Positions 54,376 through 63,304 are shown, counted from the first letter of the stretch. The stretch: 64,000 nt of DNA from Agromyces cavernae (GCF_021044935.1 NZ_JAJNMP010000002.1:806001-870000), one strand, 5' to 3'. The notes: generated from the sequence alone by a model not told the origin. Program-made: numbers and translations.

Positions 54376-55950
54376 TCACGCGCGCAGCGCCGCCGCGAGC
54401 ATCTCGGGGCCGCGCGCATCGAACACCCGGCCGCCGTACCAGACCCCGAACGCGAGCACGAGCGCTCCGAGGCCGACGCCGGCCGCGAAGGATGCCGCGT
54501 GCCACGCCGGGTCGACGAAGAGCCCGAACGCGCCGAACACTCCAGCGGGGAGCGCGATGAGCAGCGCGCCGAACATCGCCAGCGACTGCACGAGCGCGGT
54601 GATGGTGCCCGACGACTGCGGCTGCTGGAACGGGCTGTCGCCCGGCTTGACGACCGGGTACGGAAGTCGCGCCGAGGTGATCGAACCGATGCCGAGGCCG
54701 CCGAGCAGGAGCGCGGTGCTGACGCCCAGGAGCGACGGCAGCAGACGCCAGTCGTTCAGGATGAACACCGTCACCGCGCTGCCGAGCCCGATCACGATGA
54801 TTCCGCCGATGAGCACCGGGATGAGTCGCCCGATACGGTCGGAGGTTCCGCGAACGCCCGATGCGACATGCAGCCAGATCGCCGTGGAGTCGTAGGCGAC
54901 GTCGTTGTGCAGGCTCCAGCCGAGGAACAGGCAGACGAGCGGCACCGGGATGAGCCACAGGTAGAACTGCGGAACGCCCGCGAGCGCGAGGGGGATCATG
55001 ACGAGCAGCGGCGCGATCGGAACCATGACGAACGACACCCAGTAGCGGGCGTCGCGGAACCAGTAGGTGAGGCCGCGCGCTGCGACGGCGCCGGTCGCGC
55101 CCTGGGGCATCCGATCGAACCAGCCGAGCCCGCGGTAGCTCCGCGACGACGCCTCGCGCCCCGGCGTCACGAGCATCTTCGCGACGAGCGCCTGCCAGGC
55201 CAGCCAGATGAGCCAGAGGGTCGCCGCGGCGATGAGGAGTTTGAGGATCGACGCACCCCATTGCCCTTCAGCCGCATCGCCGGGCACGGCGAATGCGGCG
55301 CCGAGCGGGGTCCAGCCGAGCACGTCGGCGATGCTGCCGAGCAGGGTGAGCCCGGAGTTCGCCCAGTCGAGCGTGGCCAGCCCGACGACGATCGGCGCGG
55401 CCATCACGATCAGGAGGACGCCGACAACGCCCATCACCTCGCGTGAGCGCCGCGTCGCGAGCAGGAACGACGCGAGCGACGTGGTCACCCGGGCGATCAG
55501 GAGGCAGGTGCCGAATGCGAGTCCGGCCGCGAGGATCGCGAGCAGGGTCTCGGCGACGCCGCGCGACCACGTCACGACGGTGCCGAGCAGCACGATCGCG
55601 AGCACGAGCGCCGGAATGCCGACGAGCGCGGCGACGGCGAGCCCGAGCGCGAGGGTGCGGTCGGGCAGCGCGAAGAACGCGAAGCGCCGCGGGTCCATGG
55701 TGTCTTCGCTGCCGAACACGAGCGGGAGCACGATGAAGCCGACCACGGTCGCCGAGCCGGCCACGATGAGCGCGTCACGGATGATCGCGACGTCGTCGAC
55801 GAGGCGCAGCCCGACCAGGGTGAAGAAGAGGAGCGCCGCGAGGCCGAGGCCGTAGATGAGGCCGACGACGATGCCGACGACCTGCCACGTGCTGCGACGG
55901 AAGATGTTCGCCAGTAGGCGCAGTTTCAGTCTGAGAAACTGTGCAACCAT
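54376..55950 (-). CDS. ABC exporter permease
   Basis: 524-aa membrane protein with about 12 hydrophobic segments in two clusters (20-240 and 300-520) and little extracytoplasmic sequence. No sharp family signature; it resembles large ABC-2-like permeases that pair with CcmA/DrrA-type ATPases. Its start (ATG 55950) lies within the end of the ATPase gene (25-nt overlap), so the two are made together. Substrate unknown. Confidence 0.78.
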   Translation of the reverse strand: MVAQFLRLKLRLLANIFRRSTWQVVGIVVGLIYGLGLAALLFFTLVGLRLVDDVAIIRDALIVAGSATVVGFIVLPLVFGSEDTMDPRRFAFFALPDRTLALGLAVAALVGIPALVLAIVLLGTVVTWSRGVAETLLAILAAGLAFGTCLLIARVTTSLASFLLATRRSREVMGVVGVLLIVMAAPIVVGLATLDWANSGLTLLGSIADVLGWTPLGAAFAVPGDAAEGQWGASILKLLIAAATLWLIWLAWQALVAKMLVTPGREASSRSYRGLGWFDRMPQGATGAVAARGLTYWFRDARYWVSFVMVPIAPLLVMIPLALAGVPQFYLWLIPVPLVCLFLGWSLHNDVAYDSTAIWLHVASGVRGTSDRIGRLIPVLIGGIIVIGLGSAVTVFILNDWRLLPSLLGVSTALLLGGLGIGSITSARLPYPVVKPGDSPFQQPQSSGTITALVQSLAMFGALLIALPAGVFGAFGLFVDPAWHAASFAAGVGLGALVLAFGVWYGGRVFDARGPEMLAAALRA

Positions 55951-58307
55951 TCCATGCCTTCCGCAGCCTTGCGCCCGCCCGCGAGCTCGACGAACCGGTC
56001 TTCGAGAGTCTGCCCCGCGCGCACCTCGTCGAGGGTGCCCGAGGCGAGCACCCGTCCGCCGACGATGATCGCCGCGGAGTCGCAGACCCGCTCGATGAGG
56101 TCCATGCCGTGACTCGAGAGCACGACGGTTCCACCTCCGGCGACGTAGCGTTCGAGGATCTCCGTGAGGTTCGCCGCCGAGACGGGATCCACCGACTCGA
56201 ACGGCTCGTCGAGCACGAGCAGCCGCGGCGAATGGATCATGGCGCACGCGAGCGCGACCTTCTTCGTCATGCCCGCCGAGTAGTCGGCGACCAGCCGGTC
56301 GACGGCGTCTTCGAGGCCGAACGCGGCGATGAGGTCGGCGCTGCGCTCATGCACGGTGCGCGCGTCGAGGCCGCGCAGCACGCCCGAGTAGTAGAGCAGC
56401 TGGGCGCCCGTGAGCCGATCGAAGAGCCGAAGCCGGTCGGGCAGCACGCCCGTGGCACGCTTGGCGGCGCGGGGGTCGGCCCACGCGTCGATGCCGTTGA
56501 TGCTGACGGCGCCCGCGTCGGGACGCAGCAGACCCGTGACCATCGACAGCGTGGTCGTCTTGCCGGCGCCGTTCGGGCCGACGATGCCGAAGAACGACCC
56601 GGCGCGCACGTCGAGGCTGATGCCGTCGACGGCCGTATTCTCGCCGAAGCGCTTCACGAGCCCGGTGATCGACAGCACGGTCGGAGCGTCGGGCGCCGGT
56701 GCCGCGCGTGCGACACGCAGCGTGCGCTTCTTGCGCGGCGCGGTCTGCTTCGGCGCGGGAATGACCGCCACCGCCTGCGCGGCGGGTTCGGATACCGCTT
56801 CGACGGGCTGCGCCTCCTCGACGGGCGGCACCTCCTCGACGGGCGGCGGCACCTCGTCGACGGGCCGCACCTCCTCGACGGGCGGCGGCACCTCGTCGAC
56901 GGGCTGCGGCACCTCGTCGACGGGCTGCGGCTCCTCGACTCGCGGTGCCTCCTCGACGGACGGTGCTGCGACCGCGGCTTCTGCGGCCGCAGCTGCGGCC
57001 AGCGCTGCGGCGGTCGCTCGGTCGATGGCGTCGGATCGTGCGGGCGGTTCGGTCGGCGCGGTCTCTGCCACCGCGACGATGGCGTCGTCGACGTCGATGG
57101 GGTCGTCGACGTCGATGGGGTCGTCGACGTCGATGGGGTCGTCGACATCGATGGGGTCGTCGACATCGATGGGGTCGTCGACAACCACCGAGTCGTCGAC
57201 GACGGGGTCGGGGTCGGCGACCGACGCGTCCTCGGCCCGAACCTCGGCGTCGATCACCGGAGCCGCCTGGGGGTCCGCGTCCGGCTCGACAGCCGCAACC
57301 TCGACAGCCGCAACCTCGTCGGTCACAACCTCGTCGGTCGCGGTCGGAGTCTCGGGCGCGGGCGCCGTCTCGGTTTCGGCTCGCGGCGTTCGCTCGGTGG
57401 TGATCTCGTCGATCTTCGATCCTGCAACGGCACCGGGGATGACGGGAGGCTCGCTCGCGGCCGCGGCGATCGTCTGGTCGGCGGGGCGCTTCGCGGGCCG
57501 TTCGGCCGCGGTGGTGTCGGTCGTCAGTGCCGCGGCGGTGCGCTGCTGACGCTGCGCCGACGCGGCCGTCGTCGCTCGGCTGCGCGCTGCGGGCGTGCTC
57601 GCCGTGCTCCTCGTGGCGGAGGCCCTGGATGTGCGGGAGGCCTTCGCCGCCTCACCGCGCGTCGCTGCGGCGCCGGCTGACGCCGAACGCGACGCGGGCG
57701 TGCGCTTCGACGCGGGCTTGGGCGTGTCGGCCTCGACCTTCTCAGGTGTCGCCGCGCTCTTGCGCGCGGCCGTCGCCGCCTTGGCCGCCGCAGTCTTCGC
57801 CGCTGCGTTCTTCGCGGCCGCAGCGGACTTGGCCGTGCTGGTGCGGGTGGAGCCGGCACGAGCCGTGCTCGCAGGGCTGGACGTCGTCGACGTCGCGTCG
57901 CCGGTCGATGCCGAGGTGTCACCCGCCGTCGCGCCACCCGCGGACGCTCTCGTCGAGCGCGGCTTCGCGGTCGGCGACTTCGCGGAACCCGACTTCACGG
58001 CCGACGTCTTGGCAGCCGTCGATCTCGCCGTACTCGGCTTGGCGGCCGGAGCCTTCGCGGCGGCCGGCTTCGCAGCAGCCGGCGTGGTGTCGCCGGGCTT
58101 CGCCGCACTCGACTTCGCGGCGCTCGACCTGGCCCCGCCGGACCTCGCCCCGCCGGACCGCGGCGCGCGGGACTTCGCCGCGGCGGTGCGCGGGCTCGAT
58201 GCTGAACTGCCGGCCTGACCTGACCGGGATCCCCGCTGGTCGGACACCCCCGTGCCAGTGCCTTCGGCAGCCTCGTCGTCGTGATCAGGGCGCGAAACGG
58301 AAGTCAC
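55926..58307 (-). CDS. ABC exporter ATPase with ~540-residue low-complexity N-terminus
   Basis: 793-aa protein. The ATPase (about 542-793) is complete: Walker A GPNGAGKTT near 577, YSAGM signature near 675, LLVLDEPFESVDP, and SSHGMDL H-loop; type CcmA/DrrA. Residues about 30-300 are basic and built from Ala/Lys/Ser/Thr/Pro/Arg (AAAK-type repeats like histone H1 or HupB tails). Residues about 300-540 are acidic, with DDPIDV repeats (375-410) and VEEVPPP-type repeats (457-502), ending in a basic PRKKRTLRVAR linker. GTG 58307 lies 7 nt from a TAGGTT box, which supports translation of the whole tail. Normal ATPases of this type are 230-330 aa. Confidence 0.85.
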   Translation of the reverse strand: MTSVSRPDHDDEAAEGTGTGVSDQRGSRSGQAGSSASSPRTAAAKSRAPRSGGARSGGARSSAAKSSAAKPGDTTPAAAKPAAAKAPAAKPSTARSTAAKTSAVKSGSAKSPTAKPRSTRASAGGATAGDTSASTGDATSTTSSPASTARAGSTRTSTAKSAAAAKNAAAKTAAAKAATAARKSAATPEKVEADTPKPASKRTPASRSASAGAAATRGEAAKASRTSRASATRSTASTPAARSRATTAASAQRQQRTAAALTTDTTAAERPAKRPADQTIAAAASEPPVIPGAVAGSKIDEITTERTPRAETETAPAPETPTATDEVVTDEVAAVEVAAVEPDADPQAAPVIDAEVRAEDASVADPDPVVDDSVVVDDPIDVDDPIDVDDPIDVDDPIDVDDPIDVDDAIVAVAETAPTEPPARSDAIDRATAAALAAAAAAEAAVAAPSVEEAPRVEEPQPVDEVPQPVDEVPPPVEEVRPVDEVPPPVEEVPPVEEAQPVEAVSEPAAQAVAVIPAPKQTAPRKKRTLRVARAAPAPDAPTVLSITGLVKRFGENTAVDGISLDVRAGSFFGIVGPNGAGKTTTLSMVTGLLRPDAGAVSINGIDAWADPRAAKRATGVLPDRLRLFDRLTGAQLLYYSGVLRGLDARTVHERSADLIAAFGLEDAVDRLVADYSAGMTKKVALACAMIHSPRLLVLDEPFESVDPVSAANLTEILERYVAGGGTVVLSSHGMDLIERVCDSAAIIVGGRVLASGTLDEVRAGQTLEDRFVELAGGRKAAEGMEWLHSFSD
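57078..57182. repeat. 18-bp tandem repeat inside the ABC ATPase gene
   Basis: Unit GATGGGGTCGTCGACRTC repeats five times plus a partial sixth (57078-57182; first unit has one change). It encodes the DDPIDV array. The unit is a multiple of three, so copy number can change without shifting frame. Confidence 0.92.
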
Positions 58308-58314
58308 CCAAGAC

Positions 58315-58320
58315 AACCTA
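58315..58320 (-). promoter_or_regulatory. -10 box, leaderless ABC ATPase gene
   Basis: TAGGTT (minus strand) 7 nt before GTG 58307. Confidence 0.5.
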
Positions 58321-58568
58321 CCAATGACGGGCTGCGAATCGCTCGAACCACGGCGGGACGAACGGCTCAGTAGGCTGGGCATCGTCTGTGCGAAGTATCA
58401 CAATCGCACTACGACCACGCTTGCGCGCTCGTGAGCCGAGCGAGTCCCCCGGTATCCTGATCTGCGGCATAACGGCGTGTCCACATGTGAACTTCCGGGT
58501 GAACTGCAGGCGAACTCTCCAGATCGAGAGCGCCGCGGCGGGTCATCCGCACCACCGAAGGAGATGCA

Positions 58569-59261
58569 GTGACCACCCAGATCGTGATCCTCGCAGCCGG
58601 CATGGGAAGCCGACTCGGGCGTTCCCTCCCGAAGCCGCTCACCGAGCTCAGTGACGGCCGCACCATCATGCGCCAGCAGTTCGACAACATCGAGCACGCG
58701 TTCGGCGCCAACGCCAACGTGACCATCGTCGTCGGCTACAAGCTCGAGCACATCATCGAGGCGTTCCCGCAGGCCTCGTTCGTCTACAACGAGGAGTACG
58801 ACCAGACGAACACGTCGAAGAGCCTCATGCGCGCCCTCGCGGCGTCGCAGTCGGGCGGCGTGCTGTGGATGAACGGCGACGTGGTCTTCGATCCCCGCAT
58901 CCTCGACCGGGCGCTTCCGTTCATCGCGCGCGACCAGTCGTTCGTCACGGTCAACACCTCGAAGGTCTCCGACGAAGAGGTGAAGTACACCACGAGCGCC
59001 GAGGGCTACATCAAGGAGCTCTCGAAGACCGTCAAGGGCGGGCTCGGCGAAGCCGTGGGCATCAACTACATCGCGAGCCGCGACAAGGCCACGTTCCTCG
59101 CACACCTGCAGCGCGTCGGCGACCAGGACTACTTCGAGCGCGGCCTCGAGCTCGCGATCGAGAAGAACGGCCTGCTCATCGAGCCGATGGACATCTCCGA
59201 CCTGTACGCGGTCGAGATCGACTTCGCCGAAGACCTGGAGCGCGCGAACCACTTCGTGTGA
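58569..59261 (+). CDS. NTP transferase, LicC/sugar nucleotidyltransferase-like
   Basis: 230-aa nucleotidyltransferase. The N-terminal ILAAGMGSRLGRSLPKPLTEL is the nucleotide-binding signature, and MNGDVVFDP supplies the metal-binding Asp. Short length and NEEYDQTNTSKSLMRAL fit the LicC-like (phosphocholine cytidylyltransferase) branch that activates small alcohols or sugars for surface polymers. GTG 58569 has AAGGAG 5 nt upstream; a TATCCT -10 candidate sits at 58453-58458. The polymer exporter genes are 0.7 kb downstream. Confidence 0.82.
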   Translation: MTTQIVILAAGMGSRLGRSLPKPLTELSDGRTIMRQQFDNIEHAFGANANVTIVVGYKLEHIIEAFPQASFVYNEEYDQTNTSKSLMRALAASQSGGVLWMNGDVVFDPRILDRALPFIARDQSFVTVNTSKVSDEEVKYTTSAEGYIKELSKTVKGGLGEAVGINYIASRDKATFLAHLQRVGDQDYFERGLELAIEKNGLLIEPMDISDLYAVEIDFAEDLERANHFV

Positions 59262-59294
59262 CCTGCACCACAGCACGCAGCGACACAGCACCCA

Positions 59295-59336
59295 TACGAG
59301 AAGAGCGGATGCCCCGGGGCATCCGCTCTTCTCGTA
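59295..59336. terminator. Strong bidirectional terminator
   Basis: A perfect 21-bp inverted repeat with no spacer (59295-59315 and 59316-59336) between two convergent genes. Confidence 0.85.
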
Positions 59337-59348
59337 CATTCGGGCCGC

Positions 59349-59888
59349 TCAGGTGAGGCTGCGGGCGACACCCGCCCGGCTGAGTGACGCGGCGATGACG
59401 CGGCCGAGCCAGGTGAAGACCACCGGACTCAACGCGAAGAGCGAGAGATAGAGCAACCAGAACCACGGCGCGTAGTGTTCGGCGCCGAGGGCGATGAACG
59501 TGCCGGCCGCGAGCACGAGGCCCGACCCCGCTGCGGCGATGTAGTAGAGCCAGGGCGACCAGGTGCGGTAGCGGGTCACGAAGAACGGCAGCTCGAGCAG
59601 CGCGCCGACGAGGAGGCCGGTGGCGAGGAAGCGCAGGATCCACTGCGGCGCGAACGCCGCGCCGACGAGGCCGGCGATGAATCCGGTGAGGATCCCGACA
59701 CCGGGGCGCTTCAGCAGCGCGAGCGCGACCGCGCTCGGCAGGAAGTGCGAACCGATCGTGACGCCGTAGAGCATCGGGGCGATTCCCGCGACGAGTCCGG
59801 CGAAATAGCCGGCGCCGGCGGCGAAGAGTCCGCCGCCGACTCCGATGGCCGCGCAGCTGAGGATCACGCGGGTGCTGGTGGCGCGCAC
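59349..59888 (-). CDS. Putative ECF transporter S component
   Basis: 179-aa protein with about six hydrophobic segments and almost no loops, the size and shape of an ECF vitamin-binding S component (YkoE/ThiW-like). GTG 59888 has GGAAGGAG upstream. No ATPase or T component is adjacent, so it would rely on shared ECF subunits elsewhere. The vitamin is not identifiable, and assignment rests on topology and weak resemblance. Confidence 0.5.
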   Translation of the reverse strand: MRATSTRVILSCAAIGVGGGLFAAGAGYFAGLVAGIAPMLYGVTIGSHFLPSAVALALLKRPGVGILTGFIAGLVGAAFAPQWILRFLATGLLVGALLELPFFVTRYRTWSPWLYYIAAAGSGLVLAAGTFIALGAEHYAPWFWLLYLSLFALSPVVFTWLGRVIAASLSRAGVARSLT

Positions 59889-59935
59889 GACGCTCCTTCC
59901 GACTGGGCTCGGCAGGTCGCCACCCGTCAGCTTCA

Positions 59936-59941
59936 AATCTA
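59936..59941 (-). promoter_or_regulatory. -10 box of the S-component gene
   Basis: TAGATT (minus strand), leader about 40 nt. No riboswitch was recognised in the leader. Confidence 0.4.
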
Positions 59942-59956
59942 CCCCGGCTCGGCATC

Positions 59957-59962
59957 TACGAT
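59957..59962 (+). promoter_or_regulatory. -10 box of the polymer exporter operon
   Basis: TACGAT, 7 nt before GTG 59970 and 10 nt before ATG 59973. Confidence 0.45.
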
Positions 59963-59972
59963 GAGAGGCGTG

Positions 59973-60800
59973 ATGAGCACGGCAACTGTCGCGTACGGCG
60001 AGGCGCATCCGCTGCAGCGCACACCGCTGGCGCGGTACCGGCATGCGCTGTGGCTGCTCACGACGCGCGACCTCAAGGTGCGGTACTCGACGTCGGCGCT
60101 CGGGTACCTCTGGTCGGTGCTCGACCCCCTCATCATGGCGGGCATCTACTGGTTCGTGTTCACGCAGGTCTTCCAGCGCCCGGTGGGCACTGAGCCGTAC
60201 ATCGTGTTCCTGCTGTCGGCGCTGCTGCCGTGGATGTGGTTCAACGGCGCCGTGTCGGATTCGACGCGAGCGTTCCTGAAGGATGCGAAGCTCATCCGCT
60301 CGACGAAGATCCCGCGCACGATCTGGGTGAACCGCATCGTGCTGTCGAAGGGCATCGAGTTCCTGCTCGCACTCCCGGTGCTCGCGTTGTTCGTCATCGT
60401 GTTCTATGTCATCGGCCTCGGGGCGTCGGTGCACTGGGAGCTGGCACTGTTCCCCCTCGCGATCCTGCTGCAGGCGATCCTCACCGCCGGGATCGCGCTC
60501 ATCGTGGCGCCGCTCGTGGTGTTCTTCCGCGACCTCGAGCGCGCCGTGAAGCTCGTGCTGCGCTTCCTCTTCTACGCCTCCCCGATCATCTACGGCGTCA
60601 CCGACCTGCCCAGCGAATTGCACTTCTGGGCGGCGTTCAACCCGCTGTCGGGCATCTTCGGGCTCTATCGGGCCGGCTTCTATCCCGACGAGCTCGACTG
60701 GTTCAACGTCGCGATCGCAGCCGTGATGTCGGTCGGGTTCCTCGTCGCGGGGCTCTGGGTGTTCCGTTCGACCGAACGCCAGGTGCTGAAGGAGATCTGA
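59973..60800 (+). CDS. ABC-2 polymer exporter permease (TagG/Wzm-like)
   Basis: 275-aa, six-TM permease of a teichoic-acid/O-antigen type exporter. Motifs: LLTTRDLKVRYSTSALGYLWSVLDPLIM at the N-terminus, KIPRTIWVNRIVLSKGIEF, and FYASPIIYGVTDLP. ATG 59973 follows AGAGG; the GTG one codon earlier is possible. It overlaps the ATPase start by one base (TGATG). Confidence 0.9.
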   Translation: MSTATVAYGEAHPLQRTPLARYRHALWLLTTRDLKVRYSTSALGYLWSVLDPLIMAGIYWFVFTQVFQRPVGTEPYIVFLLSALLPWMWFNGAVSDSTRAFLKDAKLIRSTKIPRTIWVNRIVLSKGIEFLLALPVLALFVIVFYVIGLGASVHWELALFPLAILLQAILTAGIALIVAPLVVFFRDLERAVKLVLRFLFYASPIIYGVTDLPSELHFWAAFNPLSGIFGLYRAGFYPDELDWFNVAIAAVMSVGFLVAGLWVFRSTERQVLKEI

Positions 60801-61567
60801 TGACCGCATCGACCGCCATCGCACCGGTCACGCACGCGATCCGCACCGAGGGTCTGGGTGTGCGATTCCGGCGCAACCGTCGCGGCCGCCGCTCGTTCAA
60901 GGACCTGCTCGCGGGTCGACGGCGCCGGACGCGTCCCGGCGAGTTCTGGGCGCTGCGCAACGTGTCGATCGAGGTTCGCCCCGGCGAGGCGATCGGCGTC
61001 GTCGGCCGCAACGGCCAGGGCAAGTCGACGCTGCTGAAGCTCGTGGCCGGAGTCATGCTCGCCGATGAGGGCACCGTCGAGGTCTCGGGCGGCGTTGCGC
61101 CGCTCATCGAGATCACCGGCGGCTTCGTCGACGACCTCACCGTGCGCGACAACGTGTACCTCACCGCGGGGCTGCACGGCATGACCCGGTCGCAGATCGA
61201 CGCGAAGTTCGACGAGATCATCGGCTTCGCCGACATCGGCGACTTCCTCGACACCCCCTACAAGCACCTCTCGAGCGGGATGAAGGTGCGCATCGCCTTC
61301 GCCGTGATCTCGCAACTCGAAGAGCCGATCCTGCTGGTCGACGAGGTGCTCGCCGTGGGCGACAAGGCGTTCCGCGAGAAGTGCTACCGGCGCATCGACG
61401 AATTGCTCGCGAGCGGCCGCACGCTGTTCTTCGTGTCGCACAACGAGCGCGACCTTCGGCGCTTCTGCTCGCGTGGCCTCTACCTCGACAAAGGCGCCCT
61501 CGTGCTCGACGCGCCGATCGACGAGGTGCTCGACCGGTACAACGCCGACCACGGGACATCCGCATAG
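60800..61567 (+). CDS. ABC polymer exporter ATPase (TagH/Wzt-like)
   Basis: 255-aa ATPase. The basic N-terminal FKDLLAGRRRRT segment is typical of Wzt/TagH; Walker A is GRNGQGKST (Gln where Ala or Ser is usual), followed by IEITGGFVDDLTVRDNVYLTAGLHGM, the HLSSGMKVRIAFAV signature and LLVDEVLAVGD. It lacks the C-terminal carbohydrate-binding domain of some Wzt proteins, as in TagH-type systems without chain-end recognition. ATG 60800 with AAGGAG. Confidence 0.92.
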   Translation: MTASTAIAPVTHAIRTEGLGVRFRRNRRGRRSFKDLLAGRRRRTRPGEFWALRNVSIEVRPGEAIGVVGRNGQGKSTLLKLVAGVMLADEGTVEVSGGVAPLIEITGGFVDDLTVRDNVYLTAGLHGMTRSQIDAKFDEIIGFADIGDFLDTPYKHLSSGMKVRIAFAVISQLEEPILLVDEVLAVGDKAFREKCYRRIDELLASGRTLFFVSHNERDLRRFCSRGLYLDKGALVLDAPIDEVLDRYNADHGTSA

Positions 61568-61755
61568 CAGGTCATCGCATGCGCAGTTCGCACCGAGCGC
61601 GGCGCAGCGCGCCGTCGACCTCCCAGCTCGCGAAGGTGTCGGCGCCTTCGGCACTGAGGCCGTGGACGACGATGATTCTGCTTCTTCGTCACGGGTCGCG
61701 TTCGGGACGGTGACGATGTCTGCCCGGGTTCGGTTCGCCGACCGGGGCCACCGGA

Positions 61756-63012
61756 TCAGGCCGCAGCCGAGTCGCGCGGAGGATCGGCGAAATGTTCGGG
61801 TTCGCTCAGGTGCACTCGCCCGGCCGGACTCGTCCACTGGATGCGCCCGTCGGTCAGCTGCTGTACGCGCCAACCCGTGTGATGTTTCAGCCGGTGATGC
61901 TGACGACAGAGATGCGCGAGATTCCGATGGCTCGTGTGCCCGGCGTGCTGCCAGTCGCGGGTGTGGTCGATGTCGGACTCGACAGCCCGACGCGTGCAGC
62001 CGGGGAAGCGGCAGCCACCGTCGCGGATGCGCAGGTAGCCGGCGAGGTCGCTCGGTACACGGTAGGTATCGCGCCCGTACGAGAGGTAGGCACCGGTCTC
62101 GGGGTGGGTGAGGATGCGGTGGAACGACGGCGCGTGCGACGCAAGGCGACGCGCGGTCGCGGCATCGATCGGCCCGAGTCCATCGAGCTCGCCGGGCTCA
62201 TCGTCGAGACCGAGCAGGGTGAGCACGGGAACGGTGACGTAGACCTCGGGGCGAACGGCGCCGAGGTCTGGCATCGGATCATTCGCATCGGCCGCTGATC
62301 GACCCAGCAGCAGCGACACTGCGCAGTCGACCTCGCGCTGTCGAACGGTGCGCGGGTCGTCGCCGGGTGCACGCAGGGCCAGCCGCCTCATGAACGCGAC
62401 GATCGCGGCGCCTCGTTCAGCCTCGATGTGGAGGTGCAACCACGCCATGTCGTCATGTTCGGGTTCGAGCGCGATGTGCCGCTCGGTACGAGCCGCCGCA
62501 TGTCGTTCGACAAGGTCGATCGGGTGAAGCCGCTCGCGCAGCCGACGTGCTGCCCGCCGAAACGCCGGCGGCGTCATCTTCGCCGCCTTGTCGAGTGCCG
62601 ATGCTTCGAACTCGGTCCGTCGCGGCTCAGGCAGCGTGTGCGCGGTGTCGAGCAGCTGCCGAACATGGTGGAGTCCGATCGTGCCCACCGCGAGGGCGTC
62701 GCGCGTTGCAATGAACCGCGTGTCGAGCTCGGTCGCGTCGTGAAGCATACGACCCGCCGAGCGCTCGTGAACCCGCAACGTCGTCGCCAGTTCGGCCGCC
62801 ATCGCCCGACGCACGAACTCGTCGTCGTCGCTTCGGTTGCGCGACGGGTGCGACTCGATCGCGTGCATCAATCGGTGCGCCGCGGCCACCTGTCGCATCT
62901 GTTCTGCCTGCGCCGCGCGGATCTCGCGCTCGAGCCGCTCGATGACGACGAGCACAGCGTCGAGCGCGGCCTCGGGTGCCGGCGCCGGCTCGGGCGGCTG
63001 CGGTGTCGTCAT
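61756..63012 (-). CDS. DUF222/HNH endonuclease (13E12 family)
   Basis: 418-aa protein of the actinobacterial DUF222-HNH group (mycobacterial REP13E12). The helical DUF222 region (about 20-300) precedes an HNH domain: CRFPGCTRRAVESDIDHTRDW, with Cys ligands and the His-Asp-His metal site, then HRNLAHLCRQHHRLKHH. ATG 63012. These genes are multicopy in many actinobacteria; roles in DNA processing are proposed but not established. No mobile element flanks it. Confidence 0.87.
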   Translation of the reverse strand: MTTPQPPEPAPAPEAALDAVLVVIERLEREIRAAQAEQMRQVAAAHRLMHAIESHPSRNRSDDDEFVRRAMAAELATTLRVHERSAGRMLHDATELDTRFIATRDALAVGTIGLHHVRQLLDTAHTLPEPRRTEFEASALDKAAKMTPPAFRRAARRLRERLHPIDLVERHAAARTERHIALEPEHDDMAWLHLHIEAERGAAIVAFMRRLALRAPGDDPRTVRQREVDCAVSLLLGRSAADANDPMPDLGAVRPEVYVTVPVLTLLGLDDEPGELDGLGPIDAATARRLASHAPSFHRILTHPETGAYLSYGRDTYRVPSDLAGYLRIRDGGCRFPGCTRRAVESDIDHTRDWQHAGHTSHRNLAHLCRQHHRLKHHTGWRVQQLTDGRIQWTSPAGRVHLSEPEHFADPPRDSAAA

Positions 63013-63298
63013 GCAACGAGTCAATCACCACCCTCTGACATACAGGTCGCTATGAAACAGCCGATCAAGCACCATTTACCCTGTGGATAGCACCGCCCGA
63101 AGCGCACCTGTGGAGGACGAGTCCGATGCCCCAGTGCGAGCGAGCCCGGCTGAGTCAAACGAGCTGTCGCTCCACGCCCGATCGAGTTCACCACCCATCT
63201 CGCGATGCTCGGCGTCGACGAGCAGCAGGTGCGCGCCCAGCGTACGGGCGCGCGCCTACCGCTCCAGAGATCGACCGCGTTCCACCAGTCGGCTCACG

Positions 63299-63304
63299 TA
63301 TCAT
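63299..63304 (+). promoter_or_regulatory. -10 box, leaderless gene at 63311
   Basis: TATCAT 6 nt before ATG 63311. Confidence 0.5.

Noticed and set aside
56700..58220. Plus-strand frames over the ABC ATPase tail (up to 579 codons)
   Set aside because: They are shadows of the low-complexity repeats; products are mirror-image repeats (VDGVVDVDGV type) without start signals. The minus-strand frame continues into a perfect ATPase.
59889..59940. Thiamine or other riboswitch before the orphan S-component gene
   Set aside because: The leader is only about 40 nt and has no recognisable TPP core (CTGAGA, ACCTGAT); too short for known vitamin riboswitches.
61568..61755. Small frames between the polymer exporter and the HNH gene
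   Set aside because: No RBS, no promoter and no recognisable product; nothing else seen in this 188-bp gap.
61756..63012. DUF222-HNH gene as evidence of a mobile element
   Set aside because: No inverted repeats, target duplication, integrase or transposase is present; these genes are ordinary multicopy residents in actinobacteria.
63126..63300. Possible gene fragment upstream of the EcsC-like gene (frame reading EFTTHLAMLGVDEQQ)
   Set aside because: It has no start codon with an RBS, no stop before the next gene, and no recognisable family; treated as intergenic.
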